A DNA stretch of 64,000 bases. It comes from Margaritifera margaritifera. Lineage: Eukaryota; Mollusca; Bivalvia; Unionida; Margaritiferidae. The position numbers were made by a program, and so were the translations under genes. The stretch spans positions 5,542,501-5,606,500 of the forward strand of contig JAQPZY010001670.1 of assembly GCA_029931535.1 (NCBI GenBank). The letters are read 5' to 3'. The notes beneath the pieces are model-generated. The model did no database searches. It saw only the letters and a program-made list of their open reading frames with translations, and was not told the origin of the DNA. Of this stretch, positions 36,800 through 49,057 are shown piece by piece; the stretch's first letter is position 1; every line of letters begins with the position of its first letter.

Positions 36800-37030
36800 G
36801 TCAGCACTGGACTTTAGAAAACTTAAAACACACAATGTTGTGTCTTGCCTGCAGAGGGCTTTAGAAAACTTTAAATACAAGATGTTGTGTTTTGCCTGCA
36901 TGGGACTTTAGAAAACTTAAAACATAATGTGTTGTGTCTCGCCTGCACAGGACTTTAGAAAACTTAAAACACACAATGTTGTGTTTTGCCTGCATGGAAC
37001 TTTAGAAAACTTAAAACATGTAATGTTTAA
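36800..37030. repeat. 47-48-bp tandem repeat, five copies
   Basis: 'actttagaaaacttaaaaca' followed by 'tgttgtgt.t.gcctgca' repeats, ending about 340 bp downstream of coding exon 10 in gene direction. Confidence 0.85.
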
Positions 37031-37369
37031 TGTTGACAAGAACATTGTTGTCACTGCTGCTGCCAATGATATGACCAATGTAAAAGTCATATATATGGTT
37101 TTTGCTTTCTCTTAATGCATACTTGAGAAAACACTCTAAATTTGTACACAAATCAAATTATAGGCAATAATGTCTTTAACTTGCACAAATTCACTTTGTT
37201 ATTTGAAATACAGCTTTGCCGCAACCAGTTTTCTGTTTCCAAAAATCCAAGAAATCTGCATTCAGAAAAGCAGGATAGGAGTCCCTGCTATAGCTAGACC
37301 TAAATACATGGTCAAGCACAAAGAAAACTGGCCATCCTAAACCACTAAGAATATTCTACCAACACTTAC

Positions 37370-37513
37370 TCCACTGTTTGGTCTTAATGACATCATCAGG
37401 GGTCATCTCAGGATCTTCAAGGATTTCCTGGGGGACTTGACCCAGATGCCCTATATCACTAGACGGCTGTAGACTGCACCCTGTTATGTTCAGGGCCATC
37501 ATGTGGGAACCAC
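37370..37513 (-). CDS. FAM149B1: FAM149B1-like coding exon 10
   Basis: This 144-bp exon has acceptor ttctattcag and donor gtaagtgt. It encodes GGSHMMALNITGCSLQPSSD, then an acidic helix-like stretch (EILEDPEMTPDDVIKTKQW), and ends with the first base of a Thr codon. Confidence 0.8.
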
Positions 37514-38523
37514 CTGAATAGAAAAAGGAGATATTTTAGTGCTGTCATGAAACAATTAGGTTGACCTAATGATTATTCACAAGTACACTGTGTCCCCAAG
37601 CCATCTGAGGAGATGTAGTTATTTTCTTAGTGAGGCATTCATTCTTGAAGTCACTCTGTAATCTAGATTTTCATTTTAGATAAGTTGTACTTACTGGTAA
37701 GCAATGACAAATATATTATTTTTTAAAAATTTCCAACACTCGAAAGTCAACCTAACTGGTCTGGGTGGGTATAAAACCTGTGACACTTGAATGCTCTACC
37801 AAGTTACCACAACTTTGGGCATATAGAGGAAACAGTGACCTACCTTTGGTGTGACTGAGTTCTTGAGATGCATCCACATACCAAATTTCATGAATGTAGA
37901 TGAAATAATAGAGGGTTTAACAAAATGATATCTGAAAAAAACCCAGAAGTCACTCAAGCATGATAATTAGGTCTCAATGATTTAGTTTGGATTTGTTTGA
38001 GTTGCCCTCCCTAAGATGCCTGCATATGTAAAGTTTCATGACTGTAGGTGAAATAGGGTCTAAGATATTGAGGGTGTAAAAATGGATAACGAAAAACACC
38101 AACATTACTCATGTATGAAAATTAGGTCACAATGACCTAATTTTTATAAGGTAGGATTACTCAGCTTGATATGCATCCACACTGCAATTTTCATGAGTGT
38201 TGGTGAAATAGAATCTAAGATATTGAGGATGTAAAAAACATAGCTAAAAATAAAAAAGTCACTCAAGCATCAATACATGGTCACATTGATCTAGTGTTGG
38301 TATGATTGAGTTACTTTCAGCAAGATGCATTCAAATACCACTTTTCATGAGTGATGACAAAATATGGATCAAGATATTGAGGTGTCATAAAAAAAATTCT
38401 AAAAATTTAAAAGGCACTTGAGCATGAAAACTAGGTCACACTGACATAGTTTTAGCATGCTTGCAATACTTTCTTTTAAAAAAAGGTACTCAGCATGAAA
38501 ATTGGGTCACAGTGACCTGGTGT

Positions 38524-39768
38524 TATGATGCAACATTCCACACATCAGGTAAAAACAGCAACACAATCCAAGAACAGCTGCAGCATGATCTTAATCATAT
38601 CAGTAAATGGTGTCAAGACAATAGAATGTATATAAATACCAAAAAGACCACTGCAATGCTAGTAGGAACATCAAACAAATTATCCATGCAAAACCACATT
38701 TGACTGTCTGTAAATGATGAATATATATCTAATGTAGAATGCCATAAGCTCCTAGGAGTATATGTTGATGATAAACCAACCTGGAATCATCACATAGCTC
38801 ATGTCTGTAACATAACAGCCTCCAAACTAACACTACTGCAAAGACTGAAGAAATATCTACCAATGCATGCAAGGAAACTATTCTATTCAACTTACATATT
38901 ACCTATTATGGACTACTGTTGCACAGTATGGGGCTCATGCACACAAACTAATATTAATCGTATAATCAAACTTCAAAAGTGTGCAGCTAGAATTATACTA
39001 GATGTCGATCCAATGACACCATCTGCTGACATGTTTAAGTCTTTAAACTGACTCCCTTTTGACAAAAGAATTTCATATCATAGATGCATTATTGATATGC
39101 ATGTCAAAGCCAGCAATACTGCCTCTATGTACTCTTTAAGATCAGCTTGTCAAAGCCAGCAATACTGCCTCTATGTACTCTTTAAGATCAGCATGTCAAA
39201 GCCAGCAATACTGCCTCTATGTACTCTTTAAGATCAGCATGTCAAAGCCAGCAATACTGCCTCCATGTACTCTTTAAGACCAGCTTGTGAAAGCCAGCAA
39301 TACTGCCTCTATGTACTCTTTAAGACCAGCATCAAACCTGTGTTTAAAACTACCAAGATCAAGAACTAATGCATTGAAAAAGATTTGTACATATACAGGA
39401 TCTTCAGAATGGAATCAGCTATCACTTGAACTAAAGCAGGCTGACAGTATTGCCATGTTCAAATCAGGCTATTTCAGCTACCTAAACATATAATGTCTCT
39501 CACCAAATATTCCAACAGTTCATTTTTTGTTCTTATGAGTATACATAAATCAGCCACAAACATGTTACACTGATGCAGATGTATAAACATTGCAAGTCTT
39601 AAGTGAACTATTTGTGCGAGATTAACCTGTAATTAACACGTTCATTCTTTCTTTCTTTTACAAATATTATGTACATGTATAGAATGTTGTATGCCCCTGA
39701 GGGCCTCATATAAGATTAGCTAACAATTTGGCTATATGAGTTGTACCCTCTGAAATAAAAATAAAAAG
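38524..39768 (+). mobile_element. 5'-truncated non-LTR retrotransposon (LINE) fragment
   Basis: The remnant starts about at the reverse-transcriptase YADD box (only YDA remains) and continues with the thumb region (HISKWCQDNRMYINTKKTT), RKLFYSTYILPIMDYCCTVW and a C-terminal piece (SSEWNQLSLELKQA). In-frame stops and a 46-bp expansion (39103-39332) break it. After the coding end comes a 3' UTR with 'gagggcctcatataagatta', ending in an A-rich tail near 39768. It resembles Jockey/CR1-like LINEs; I cannot name the clade. Confidence 0.8.
39103..39332. repeat. 46-bp tandem expansion inside the LINE, five copies
   Basis: Copies of 'gtcaaagccagcaatactgc...' start at 39103, 39149, 39195, 39241 and 39287. 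Since 46 is not a multiple of three, the expansion shifts the frame. Confidence 0.95.
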
Positions 39769-40380
39769 TTTTGGTATAGATGAGTTACTTTTACTGAGGT
39801 GTATCCACATACCAATTGTCAAGAGTTTAAGTGAAATATGGACCAAGATAATGAGTTTGCTTTGTTGGTTTTAATGGTAATTTTAAACACATTATTAGCT
39901 ATATCATGCTGAAGAAATGAGCACAGCAAGACAGCAAATGAACCTAATGTAAACAATATCCCCCTAGCTCTAAACAATTGCTGTTTGCTACTAAATCTTT
40001 GCTGGTTGGGTTCTATTTTATTTTCCTATGTCCTGAAAAGTTTTGTCAGTACAGGAAAAAAGTCCTTTGTTACCTTAAATGTTAAGACCTAATCTAATAG
40101 TTTAGAGTGATGCCACATTAAGATGGAGACTATTAATGATTTGAAAATCTCATTTCCACTAAAGCTTTTGGCCAGGTCAACCTGACAATATTTAAAGTTT
40201 ATTCCTTGATCAATGATCATTAAACACAGAATGAAAATAAAAAGTCATTAATATGTATTTCTTATTTTAAATTAGTACATTCAATTTGATAAAAAAAACT
40301 GACCATATTAAACATTGCTTTTTTTCTGTGCATACAATATTTTACTGGTAGTCAGAGAGGTATTTCTTGTCAGTACTCAC

Positions 40381-40474
40381 CAAATGTAGAACTTCTTGTG
40401 TTGGCTGGGCTAAATGCAGCACTACTTCCAAATGGAGTGGATGCTCGCCTTGGTACACCTAGAGGTGTATCAGA
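40381..40474 (-). CDS. FAM149B1: FAM149B1-like coding exon 9
   Basis: This 94-bp exon has acceptor tctttttag and donor gtgagtac. It encodes SDTPLGVPRRASTPFGSSAA then FSPANTRSSTF and one base of a Gly codon. It is Ser/Thr/Pro-rich, with the look of a disordered, phosphorylatable segment. A 45-bp minisatellite starts about 35 bp upstream of its acceptor. Confidence 0.8.
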
Positions 40475-40508
40475 CTAAAAAGACAAACAGACAGACAATC
40501 AGTCATCT

Positions 40509-40801
40509 ACCTAGTATGAGATGGAGGTTTAAGTATTTTCCCAGGGTCTGATCTCAATAAATGAGATGGAGGTATAAGTATTTTCCCAGGGCCTGATCTC
40601 AATAAATGAGATGGAAGTTTAAGTATTTTTCCAGGGCCTGATCTCAATAAATGAGATGGAAGTTTGAGTATTTTCTCAGGGCTTGATCTCAATAAATGAG
40701 ATGGAAGTTTAAGTATTTTCCCAGGGCCTGATCTCAATAAATGAGATGGAGGTTTAAGTATTTTTGCAGGGCCTGATCAAAATAAATGAGATGGAGGTTT
40801 A
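40509..40801. repeat. 45-bp minisatellite, left part (about six copies)
   Basis: The unit 'aagtattttcccagggcctg...' runs to the edge of the Tigger-like element and resumes at 43356. Confidence 0.9.
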
Positions 40802-43355
40802 CCGTATTTTGGTGTGTATAACGCGCACTTTTTTCACCTAATTTTCTTATCTTAAAACGGGGGTGCGCGTTTTATACAAGAACTATAAAAAAAAGTTTTT
40901 TTCCAGGTCAATCTGACGAGAGGATGAAGGCACTATAGCCGCCTACATGTGTCACATTCACTCCTTGTAAAATATTAAATCCATTGTACATTGCATTGTA
41001 ACTAAATTGTTTACCAGTACTAGCCATAATAAAGAAATAAATAATGCTTACAAATAGTCTTGTTCTTTGATTGCTTATGTTAATAAACTGGTTTCATTTC
41101 ACATCACTGTGTAGCATTTTGTTCTGTGCCTCGACCGGAAATACATGTACATAACGACTGGCAACTTGTTCAAAAGCTGTGCAAAGTGTCGCAGTGGAGC
41201 AGAACAAATACCACTGTGAGGATTACCATACCTGTTCCGTAAATGTTCAGTATTCCATAACTGTTGATCTAATACAATTTTTCTTCATTTATTCTTGGTT
41301 GAATTGAAATATAAAATGTGTAGAATTCAAGCAGTGTTAATGTTCTCATCAGAGGCACCTTTAGGGGACATATTTTTTGCGACTACGGTTTCTTTCTTAC
41401 GGTAACACTGACACGTTGTGGAACAAAATAATCAATTAATGTATGAAGTTGGAAAATATTTTTTTCTTTGGAAAATAAACTTGGTTCTTAGTTTTTATTT
41501 CTCATCTTAAATGATAGTATTTTGCATTTATTTCTGACTATAGAGTGATCAATGTTTCATTGACTAAGTGTGGTCTTTTCAAGGTTATCAGCGGAACAAA
41601 TATATGATTACCGTACCTGTAAATGTTCAATATTCGATAACTGTGGATCTAATTAATTTTGTCTTCATTTATTCGTGTTTGAATTGAAATATAATATTTA
41701 GAATTCAAGCAGTGTTAATGTTCTCATTTTTTTTCATGACTACGGTTAGCCTGTTACGGTAACACTGATACAGCGTTAATGTATGAAGTCAGAAAACATT
41801 TTGTTTTTCCTTTGGAAAATAAACTTGTTTCTTAGTTTTATTTCTCATCTTAAATCATAGTATTTGAGATATCTTTGCAACTATACAGTGATCAATGCTT
41901 CATTGACTCAGTGTGGCCTTTTCACGGTAATCGGCGCCAGGTAAGCTTTGATGCGCTCAACATAGTTACAATGCTTTGTCTCGGTGAGCAATATTTAATT
42001 GATTCAACGTGGTGTTTTTAACGGTGATCAGTGCTTCATTGACTCAGTGTGGTCTTTTCAAGGTAATCGGCACCGGCTAAAGCTTTGATGTGCTAAACAT
42101 AGTCACGTTGCTTTGTCTAGGTAAATTTGCAATGTATTTACTTTTCTTCAGAAAATAAACTTGTTTCTTTGTTTTTTTTCACATTTTAAACAACAGTATT
42201 TGATATGGTACATCTTTGTTACAATACAGTGAGCAGTGTTTAATTGACTCAGCGTGGTGTTTTTAAAGGTAATTAGCGCCGGCTAAAGCTTTGATGGGCC
42301 AAACATAAGTATAATGCATTGTCTTGGTAAATTCTAGCTTGGACATGGATATATATTTTAGAGGTGTAATGATAATCCAAATAAGCATAAATACCGGACC
42401 TAAACTTTCACATAGCATATTGTGTTCGATCTTGAATCTGAACAAATATAGTCAAAGTATCAACATGGGTCATATAAGAAATTCGTACAATGCGAAAGAC
42501 AAGCTAACCATCATTGCCTATGCATAAACACATAGTAACAGAGCTGCTGGGAGGGAGTTTAATGTAGGAGAGTCTTCTGTTAGGGAGTAGAGAAGAATGA
42601 AAGAAAGACTGAAGAAAATACCGAGAACAAAACAGGCAGACAGAGGGACAAGTGCAAAGTATCTGGACGTAGAGAGTGGAGTCCTTGAATGTGTCATGGA
42701 TAGAAAAAGACGGGGAATCTCAGTATCCACAACAGAGATTCGCTTTCAGGCAATATTGATTGCAAAACAGAAGAAAATAGACGACTACAAGGGGTCTGTG
42801 AGCTGGGCCTATGCATTTTTACGACGGCATGACTTGCCATGCATCATCATCCATGCCTTCAAAAAGTGCTGCATCTCAAATAAAATGGATGGCACAGAGG
42901 ATGACATCTTGTGGGAGGACAATGCTAAGCATGAAGACCACTCAGAGAGCGAGGACGAAGATGAAGATGAAAGCTATTATGCAGCAACACCAGGAATGAT
43001 GACAGATGAGGACATACAGCGACTTTTCGAGAGTGATGACGACGAAGAGGAATTTGAGGGATTTGATGCAATAGATTGAACTCCATCAACTAGACGAACC
43101 TTTAAAGGGCCCTTTTAAGGGTAAACCATAAAATCGGAAAGATACAATTTCAATATTGTCACTTTTTCATTCACTATCCAAAATGACCGACTGTTGTTGC
43201 ACTATGAAAACGGAGCGAAATACCGAGTCATGATTTTAAAATGTATTATATCACATGCGCGTTATATGGCAGAACTACGTTTTTTCCACTAATTTTGGGT
43301 CGAAAATCGGGGTGTGCGTTATACATCGGTGCGCATTATACACAACAAAATACGG
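40802..43355 (+). mobile_element. Tigger/pogo-like DNA transposon, internally deleted
   Basis: The 2554-bp element has 27-bp inverted ends with two mismatches (ccgtattttg...gcgcac) flanked by TA on both sides. Removing it with one TA restores the 45-bp minisatellite unit (ggtttaagtatttt). It contains a truncated transposase gene at 42465-43079. Its left half is long non-coding DNA with internal repeats of about 330 bp near 41230-42320. Ends, TA duplication and protein all point to the mariner/Tc1 superfamily, pogo branch. Confidence 0.85.
42465..43079 (+). pseudogene. Tigger/pogo transposase remnant without catalytic domain
   Basis: The frame opens with an ATG at 42465. A psq-like helix-turn-helix segment follows (YNAKDKLTIIAYA, then NRAAGREFNVGESSVRE), interrupted by TAA at 42525 and TAG at 42588. 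From 42597 a 160-codon open stretch holds a CENP-B type HTH region (residues about 19-81, KYLDVE...AYAFLRRHDL). It then goes directly to the usual C-terminal tail (HAFKKCCISNKMDG, residues about 85-98) and a very acidic end (SESEDEDEDE, ESDDDEEEF). The DDE catalytic domain, normally 200 or more residues between these parts, is missing. The product could not transpose, although a DNA-binding fragment with an acidic tail would remain if translated from 42597. Confidence 0.8.
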
Positions 43356-43485
43356 TAAGTATTTTCTCATGGTCTGATCTCAATAAATGAGATGGAGGTT
43401 TAAATATTTTCAAAGGGCCTGATCTCAATAAATGAGTTGGAGGTTTAAGTATTTTCTCAGGACGAGATCTCAATAAAAATCAGTA
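43356..43485. repeat. 45-bp minisatellite, right part (about three copies)
   Basis: This continues the array at 40509-40801 after the transposon. Confidence 0.85.
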
Positions 43486-43834
43486 TACATAACTGTACAC
43501 ACATCTAACTTGAGCTATTTACATGGCACACCATAGCAAATCCTCCCACTTTTTATTACAGGTTCCCCACCACATCTTCTTCACTTTCAGACCCTGACCC
43601 AGTGACTGTAATCCCAAATCTGTTAAATAAATAATGTGTCCTCCTGATACAATAACATGTATTAAATTTGGTCAAAAATATTTAAAAAATATCATTGCAA
43701 ATTAAGATTATAAATATTTTACCTCTGATCCCTCCAAGGGACCCAAGGGAAGAGGCAAATAAATTGTAACCATCTCCCAGATGAATATATCAAGGGCAAC
43801 CTATGTCCCAATTTTGGTGAGCAGTTTAGCTCGT

Positions 43835-44500
43835 GATAATTACAAACAGATGAACAGATGGAGTATATCACCATATCCCATGCTAAAGCATTTGGATAAC
43901 AACTGACAGTTTAGCTGGATATAATTACAGACATATGAACAGATGGAGCATATCACATTATCCCATGCTAAAGCATTTGGATAACAACTGACAGTTTCAA
44001 TGGAGATACAAAGAGATGAACAGATAGAGGATATCACAATATCCCATACTTAAGCATTTGGATAACTGACAGTTTATCTGGAGATAATTACAGACAGATG
44101 AACAGAGAGAGGATATCACAATATCCCATACTTAAGCATTTGGATAACTGACAGTTTATCTGGAGATAATTACAGACAGATGAACAGATGGAGGATATCA
44201 CAATATCCCATACTTAAGTATTTGGATAACTGACAGTTTATCTGGAGATAATTACAGACAGATGAACAGATGGAGGATATCACGATATCCCATACTTAAG
44301 TATTTGGATTACAACTGACAGTTTATCTGGAGATAATTACAGACAGATGAACAGATGAAGGATATCACAATATCCCATACTGAAGCATTTGGATAGCAAC
44401 TGACAATACAGCTGGAGATAATTACAGACAGATGAACAGATGGAGAATATCACAATATCCCATACTAAAGCATTTGGGTAACAACTGACAAAAACCAACA
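43835..44500. repeat. tandem repeat, period about 81 bp, eight copies
   Basis: 'gataattacagacagatgaa' and 'atatcacaatatcccatact' alternate eight times, ending about 160 bp downstream (in gene direction) of exon 8. Confidence 0.9.
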
Positions 44501-44656
44501 TCTCTGATAGTATATGTGTAATAAATATTTCATCTGAATTTAGGAATGCAGATCCATAAAGTAAGATTTCTAATGAGAAAGAAAGGATGGAAGAAAGGAA
44601 GGAAAAGCTTGCAGATAGATATAACTCTTTGACAGAGTTTGTAGGAAATAACTAAC

Positions 44657-44770
44657 CCTCATAGCATGAGTTGTGCTGGGTCTTCCCTCCTGAGGTATCA
44701 TCCTCTCTCTGTATGGAACACGCAGATCCTTGTCTACAGCACTGCTGGCACGACTGCTTGGACCCTTCCT
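44657..44770 (-). CDS. FAM149B1: FAM149B1-like coding exon 8
   Basis: This 114-bp, phase-0 exon has acceptor gtatgtgtag and donor gttagtta. It encodes RKGPSSRASSAVDKDLRVPY then RERMIPQEGRPSTTHAMR. SSRASSAV and the following acidic, Arg and Pro residues match the human SSRAQSAVVDE...ERL block. Confidence 0.85.
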
Positions 44771-45843
44771 CTACACATACACAAAATGTAAACAAACATC
44801 AACAAAATGCACTGGATTCTATTGGGTATTTCTAAAACTTAATAATGAGCCAATATTATGTACATTGAATCTATTGTGTGCTTAACCTTGTTTGTTATAG
44901 TAAGGTTATATTTATACTTTAAATTATGGTTACTTGTCAACAGAATGTTTAGCAGAATTTGAGTTCAAGGCCAGTCATGTTGACAGTTAGACTGGATTTT
45001 TCCCCCATTTTATTGCTTCACATTCTGTTGATATTGGTCAAGTGAAAATGTATATCAATAGGGATTTGGTAAACAAATAATTAATTCCTGTTTTAGATCA
45101 GTCTGTGGGAATCCATTTTTGTGATCAGATTTTACACTGTGCCGTTGAAATCAGATATAATTTGGGAGGAATTATTTATTTATTATATATTCATTGGCAT
45201 TACTCAAGTGCTCATTGACTTTTGAATTGATATATTACTTTGAACTTTTGTGAACTCATTCAAAGACATTCTGGATTGTATCATTGTGATATATCAGGAT
45301 ATTCAGACTATTGGAACTCATTCGGAATATTCTATATTCTTGAACTTGTGATTACGACATTTAGGATTATTTTGAAATTGATTCATAATAGTTTAAGTAT
45401 CTTTTGAATTTTACTTTGTATTATTGGGAAATAAATTGCTTGTAGATTTTACTTACATTGCTGGTTTCACTTTCTTTCTGTTACATATTCTTAAGACCTG
45501 GAGTCATAACAGCCATTCCGATCACAATATATAATTTGTAAAGATTTTATTTCCCTTGCATGATTCTCTTTGGAAAAATAATGCTTCATATTTATATTCT
45601 ATCTTTGTAACAACATTTTCTCTAGTAATACTTCTGGACATTGCATACATATACATGTAAACTCATATCCCCACATTTGATTTCTATGTATAAAATTAGA
45701 CTCCTTAGATATAATTTTCTTTCTCTCTAAATCAAAATGTCCACACTGATTACAAAGATATAAACTTAAAGGCTTTCAAATCAAAACTGTATTGAATTAT
45801 ACAAATATACAAGTTGATTAATATTAAACCATATTTCTTAAGT

Positions 45844-45998
<155 letters not shown>

Positions 45999-46109
45999 GC
46001 AATGTATAATAGGCCTGATTCACCCTCCTGTAGGTCATAAGAGGAACTAATGACAACATGTTTATTGTTGGATGTGTCCCGTAATTAATTTTAAAAAGTT
46101 CTGCACCAG

Positions 46110-47681
46110 CGAAATCTTTGTTAAAAAATGAATTAAAAAAGTTTGGCACCAGTGAAATCTTTGGTAACAAATGTCTCACTGAACCTGATACTAAGAAAGC
46201 TATAGGACTTGATCAGATTGGTCCAAGACTAATAAAAGCATCTGCCTCAGCTATTTCAGAAAGCATACCATTTATAATCAATTTAAGTATTGCAACCTCA
46301 TCTGTCCCCAAAATATGGAAAACTGCAAAAGGAATGCCTATTCACAAATCAGGTTCTAGGAAGATGCAGATAACTACAGACCAATTTAAATACTACCAAA
46401 CTTGTCAAATTGATTGAAAAGCATGTCCTCAATTCTTTCATGTCATATTTAACCAAACATTCGCTGTTACACCCTAACTAATCAGACTTTAGACCGAATC
46501 ATTCATGTGAAACTGCATTGATCTTCCTAATTGATAAATGCACTTGATCAAGGTAAAATAACAGGATCAGTACTTGTAGATTTCAGGAAAGCTTTTGACA
46601 TGGTGGATCATGAAATCCTTTTGAGCAAACTGAAAATCTACCAATGTGATGACAGCATAATTAAATGGATTACTTCATAGTTAAATGAGAGAACACAACA
46701 TGTTTATATAAATTACATTCTGTCTGAACCTGGAACAATTATATATGGAGTCCCACTCTAGGTCTATTACTATTTTTATTAATCATTAATGACCTACCAC
46801 TTTTATTGGGGGACTCAGTTTCATCTACAGATCTCTATGCAGATGACACAACATTATCAGACATCCAAAACACTAATAATGAATTGCAAATTTTGTTACA
46901 GGCTGTACTAAATAAACTGGACAACCTAAACAAACTGGACAACAACTGGACAGGACAACCTAAACAAACTGGACAACAACTGGACAACTGGTGCACAAGC
47001 AATGGCATGGTAGTTAATACTGGTAAAACTAAAATATTATTTATCTCAACATGGCAAAAAAGAACAGATCTTGATAGTGATGAACTGTGTCTAATATGGA
47101 AGGATATAAATTTGCAAATGGTCTGTCATGACAGAGTACTTGGTAGTTTATGGTTTTTCAGAAGGATAAGACATTTTCTCCCAGAAAGGAACAGGAAACT
47201 ATTTTATAATACTTACATACAACCCTATTTAGATTACTGTAATACAGTATGGGGTAATTCAAATGATCAAAACATAGCAAAGCTATCACATCTTCAAAAT
47301 AGAGCATTCAGGCTAGTATCAGGCCAAACAGAAAACAGGGAAAACATAGCTGATAAGTTAAAAATATTACCTATTAAACACAGAACCCATTGAGAAAGCT
47401 AAGTTAATGTACAAGATATCCAATAATAGTGCTCCTGTCTATTTACAGTCACTATTCAAGTACAGGTTACCTGGTAACACTCCCCACCTGAGATCCACAT
47501 CTACCATACAGTATAAATTTCCCAAACCAAATAAGAAATTATTCAAAAAAAGTTTCCAATATAGGAAACTTTGCTCTGGAATAATATTCCAGTAGAGATT
47601 TGAAATGCCCACTTTATTTCTTTCTTCCAAAATATATCCAGTGGCTTCTGAGATTTAGTTTAAATAAATAATAATAAAAAA

Positions 47682-47755
<74 letters not shown>

Positions 47756-48095
47756 CTAAAATATATGAATATGGGTATATACTGATACAGATCTTGATGA
47801 TTAATGAAGCATGTGTATTTGAGTGAGAATAAAAACAACTGTATTTGTATTACATGTATATGGACTATGTAGTTTCATATGTATAGGTAAGTGTCCATGT
47901 GAGGGAGAGAAAGGAAAGAAAGTGGCTATAAGGTTGCATATGCATGCTGCTATGTATATGTATGCATATGTGTGTGTATATGTTTGTCTGTTTGTATATT
48001 TATATATAAATAAGTACCTTTATATGAGGCCCTCAAGGTACATTAGTTCTTAAGCTAATTGTGTCACCTTCTTTAAATAAAGTCATTATTATGAT
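46110..48095 (+). mobile_element. non-LTR retrotransposon (LINE) remnant with most of the RT
   Basis: Reverse-transcriptase blocks appear in order with stops and shifts between them: [15 protein letters not shown] and SVPKIWKTAKGMPIHKSG (46190-46350), then FRKAFDMVDHEILLSKL near 46580, LYADDTTLS near 46833 and NWCTSNGMVVNTGKTKI. The C-terminal region has RKLFYNTYIQPYLDYCNTVW and later APVYLQSLFKYR. A 36-bp duplication lies at about 46910-46990. The 3' part after 47600 is interrupted by TA/GA microsatellites and ends with 'atatgaggccctcaaggtac', related to the tail of the LINE at 38.5 kb. The endonuclease and 5' region are absent. Confidence 0.8.
47683..47756. repeat. (TA)n(GA)n compound microsatellite
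   Basis: A TA run passes into a GA run of about 45 bp, close to the end of the LINE coding remnant. Confidence 0.97.
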
Positions 48096-48436
48096 GATGT
48101 TCCAGCTGAGATCTTGGACTTTGAAGAGTGTGGTTTATATTAAAAAATGCTAACCTTGTATTTAAAGGATTGATACCCTTTGGGGTTTTACATTTATTTT
48201 GTATACCTTTTTGTGGGAGTTTTTGCAAAAAATCTTTACCAATATATCTTTTATCTCACTGTGCATATTTACTTTTGGTTGGAGGGTTTGTCTTCCTTGG
48301 AATTTTGGCAACATATTTGCCTTTACCATTTTTGCTACCTAACTTATGCTCTGCACAATATAGCCAGGATTGTGTGAATGTGCCATTAATCCCTAAACAT
48401 ACACACATACTGTATATACATGGTATGCATAAGGTA

Positions 48437-48614
48437 CAGTCAAACCTGTCATAAGCAGTCACTTGCAGGAACTAAGAAAAGTGGTCTCTGAAGACAGGTG
48501 GTTTCTTAATACAGGTTCATTGCTTGAACATTCTGGCTTATAGCACTATGAAAAACTGGCTCTTTAAGTCAGGTGATTGCCTAATACATGCGACCTTTAA
48601 GGCAGGTTTGATTA
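48437..48614. mobile_element. 178-bp TA-flanked MITE next to an exon
   Basis: The inverted ends cagtcaaacctgtc and, from the right, taatcaaacctgcc are flanked by TA (48435-48436 and 48615-48616). Interior motifs recur in both halves (taagcagtcacttgcagg, tggtctctgaagacaggtgg). On the minus strand it starts about 7 nt into the intron after exon 7. Confidence 0.7.
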
Positions 48615-48621
48615 TACGTAC

Positions 48622-48786
48622 ATGCCCTTGGCGTGAGGCGGTTATGGGTTCATCCATATTAATGGGAATGGGAGGGAGAGCACCGTTTCTCTGATTTAAG
48701 GCTGGAGGTGATGAGATCCGGCCACTGACGGGGTTTAATTTCTTCACTCGAAGAGCATCAAGCGCCACTCCATGATCGTCATCCTG
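48622..48786 (-). CDS. FAM149B1: FAM149B1-like coding exon 7
   Basis: This 165-bp, phase-0 exon has acceptor ctttctcatag and donor gtacgt. It encodes QDDDHGVALDALRVKKL, a Ser/Pro stretch and GALPPIPINMDEP, ending at TASRQGH. The ALRVKK...LPPI block matches the FAM149B1 block EILRGARV...LLPPI. The donor is unusual: a small MITE (48437-48614) begins about six bases into the intron. Confidence 0.85.
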
Positions 48787-49057
48787 CTATGAGAAAGAGT
48801 GAATTCATACAAGAAATAGGTATATCCTACAAATGCTCCAAATATACAATTTTCTGTGAAGTTCTGACAAAAATATGACATAACCAGTATTACAAATTAT
48901 TCTGTAGTTACCAATTAATAGCCATCATTTAACAATGACCAAAGCTTATACTCATTTACTCTGCCATTCAAATTATTAATAGTTGTTTAATAAAATATTG
49001 TTCCTATTTTATATGAGTGGTACAACCAACACAGGATTATTCTGACTGTTTAGCTTA

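Larger units (their letters stand above)
37840..39860. repeat. divergent tandem repeat, period about 150 bp, split by a LINE
   Basis: Variants of 'catccacataccaaatttca' then 'gtgaaat' recur near 37876, 38020, 38170 and 38329, and again near 39795 on the other side of the LINE fragment. Confidence 0.75.

Noticed and set aside
48128..48454. 108-codon hydrophobic frame resembling a membrane protein
   Set aside because: It is T-rich intron DNA in the wrong orientation to the gene and overlaps the MITE. No motif or splice support.
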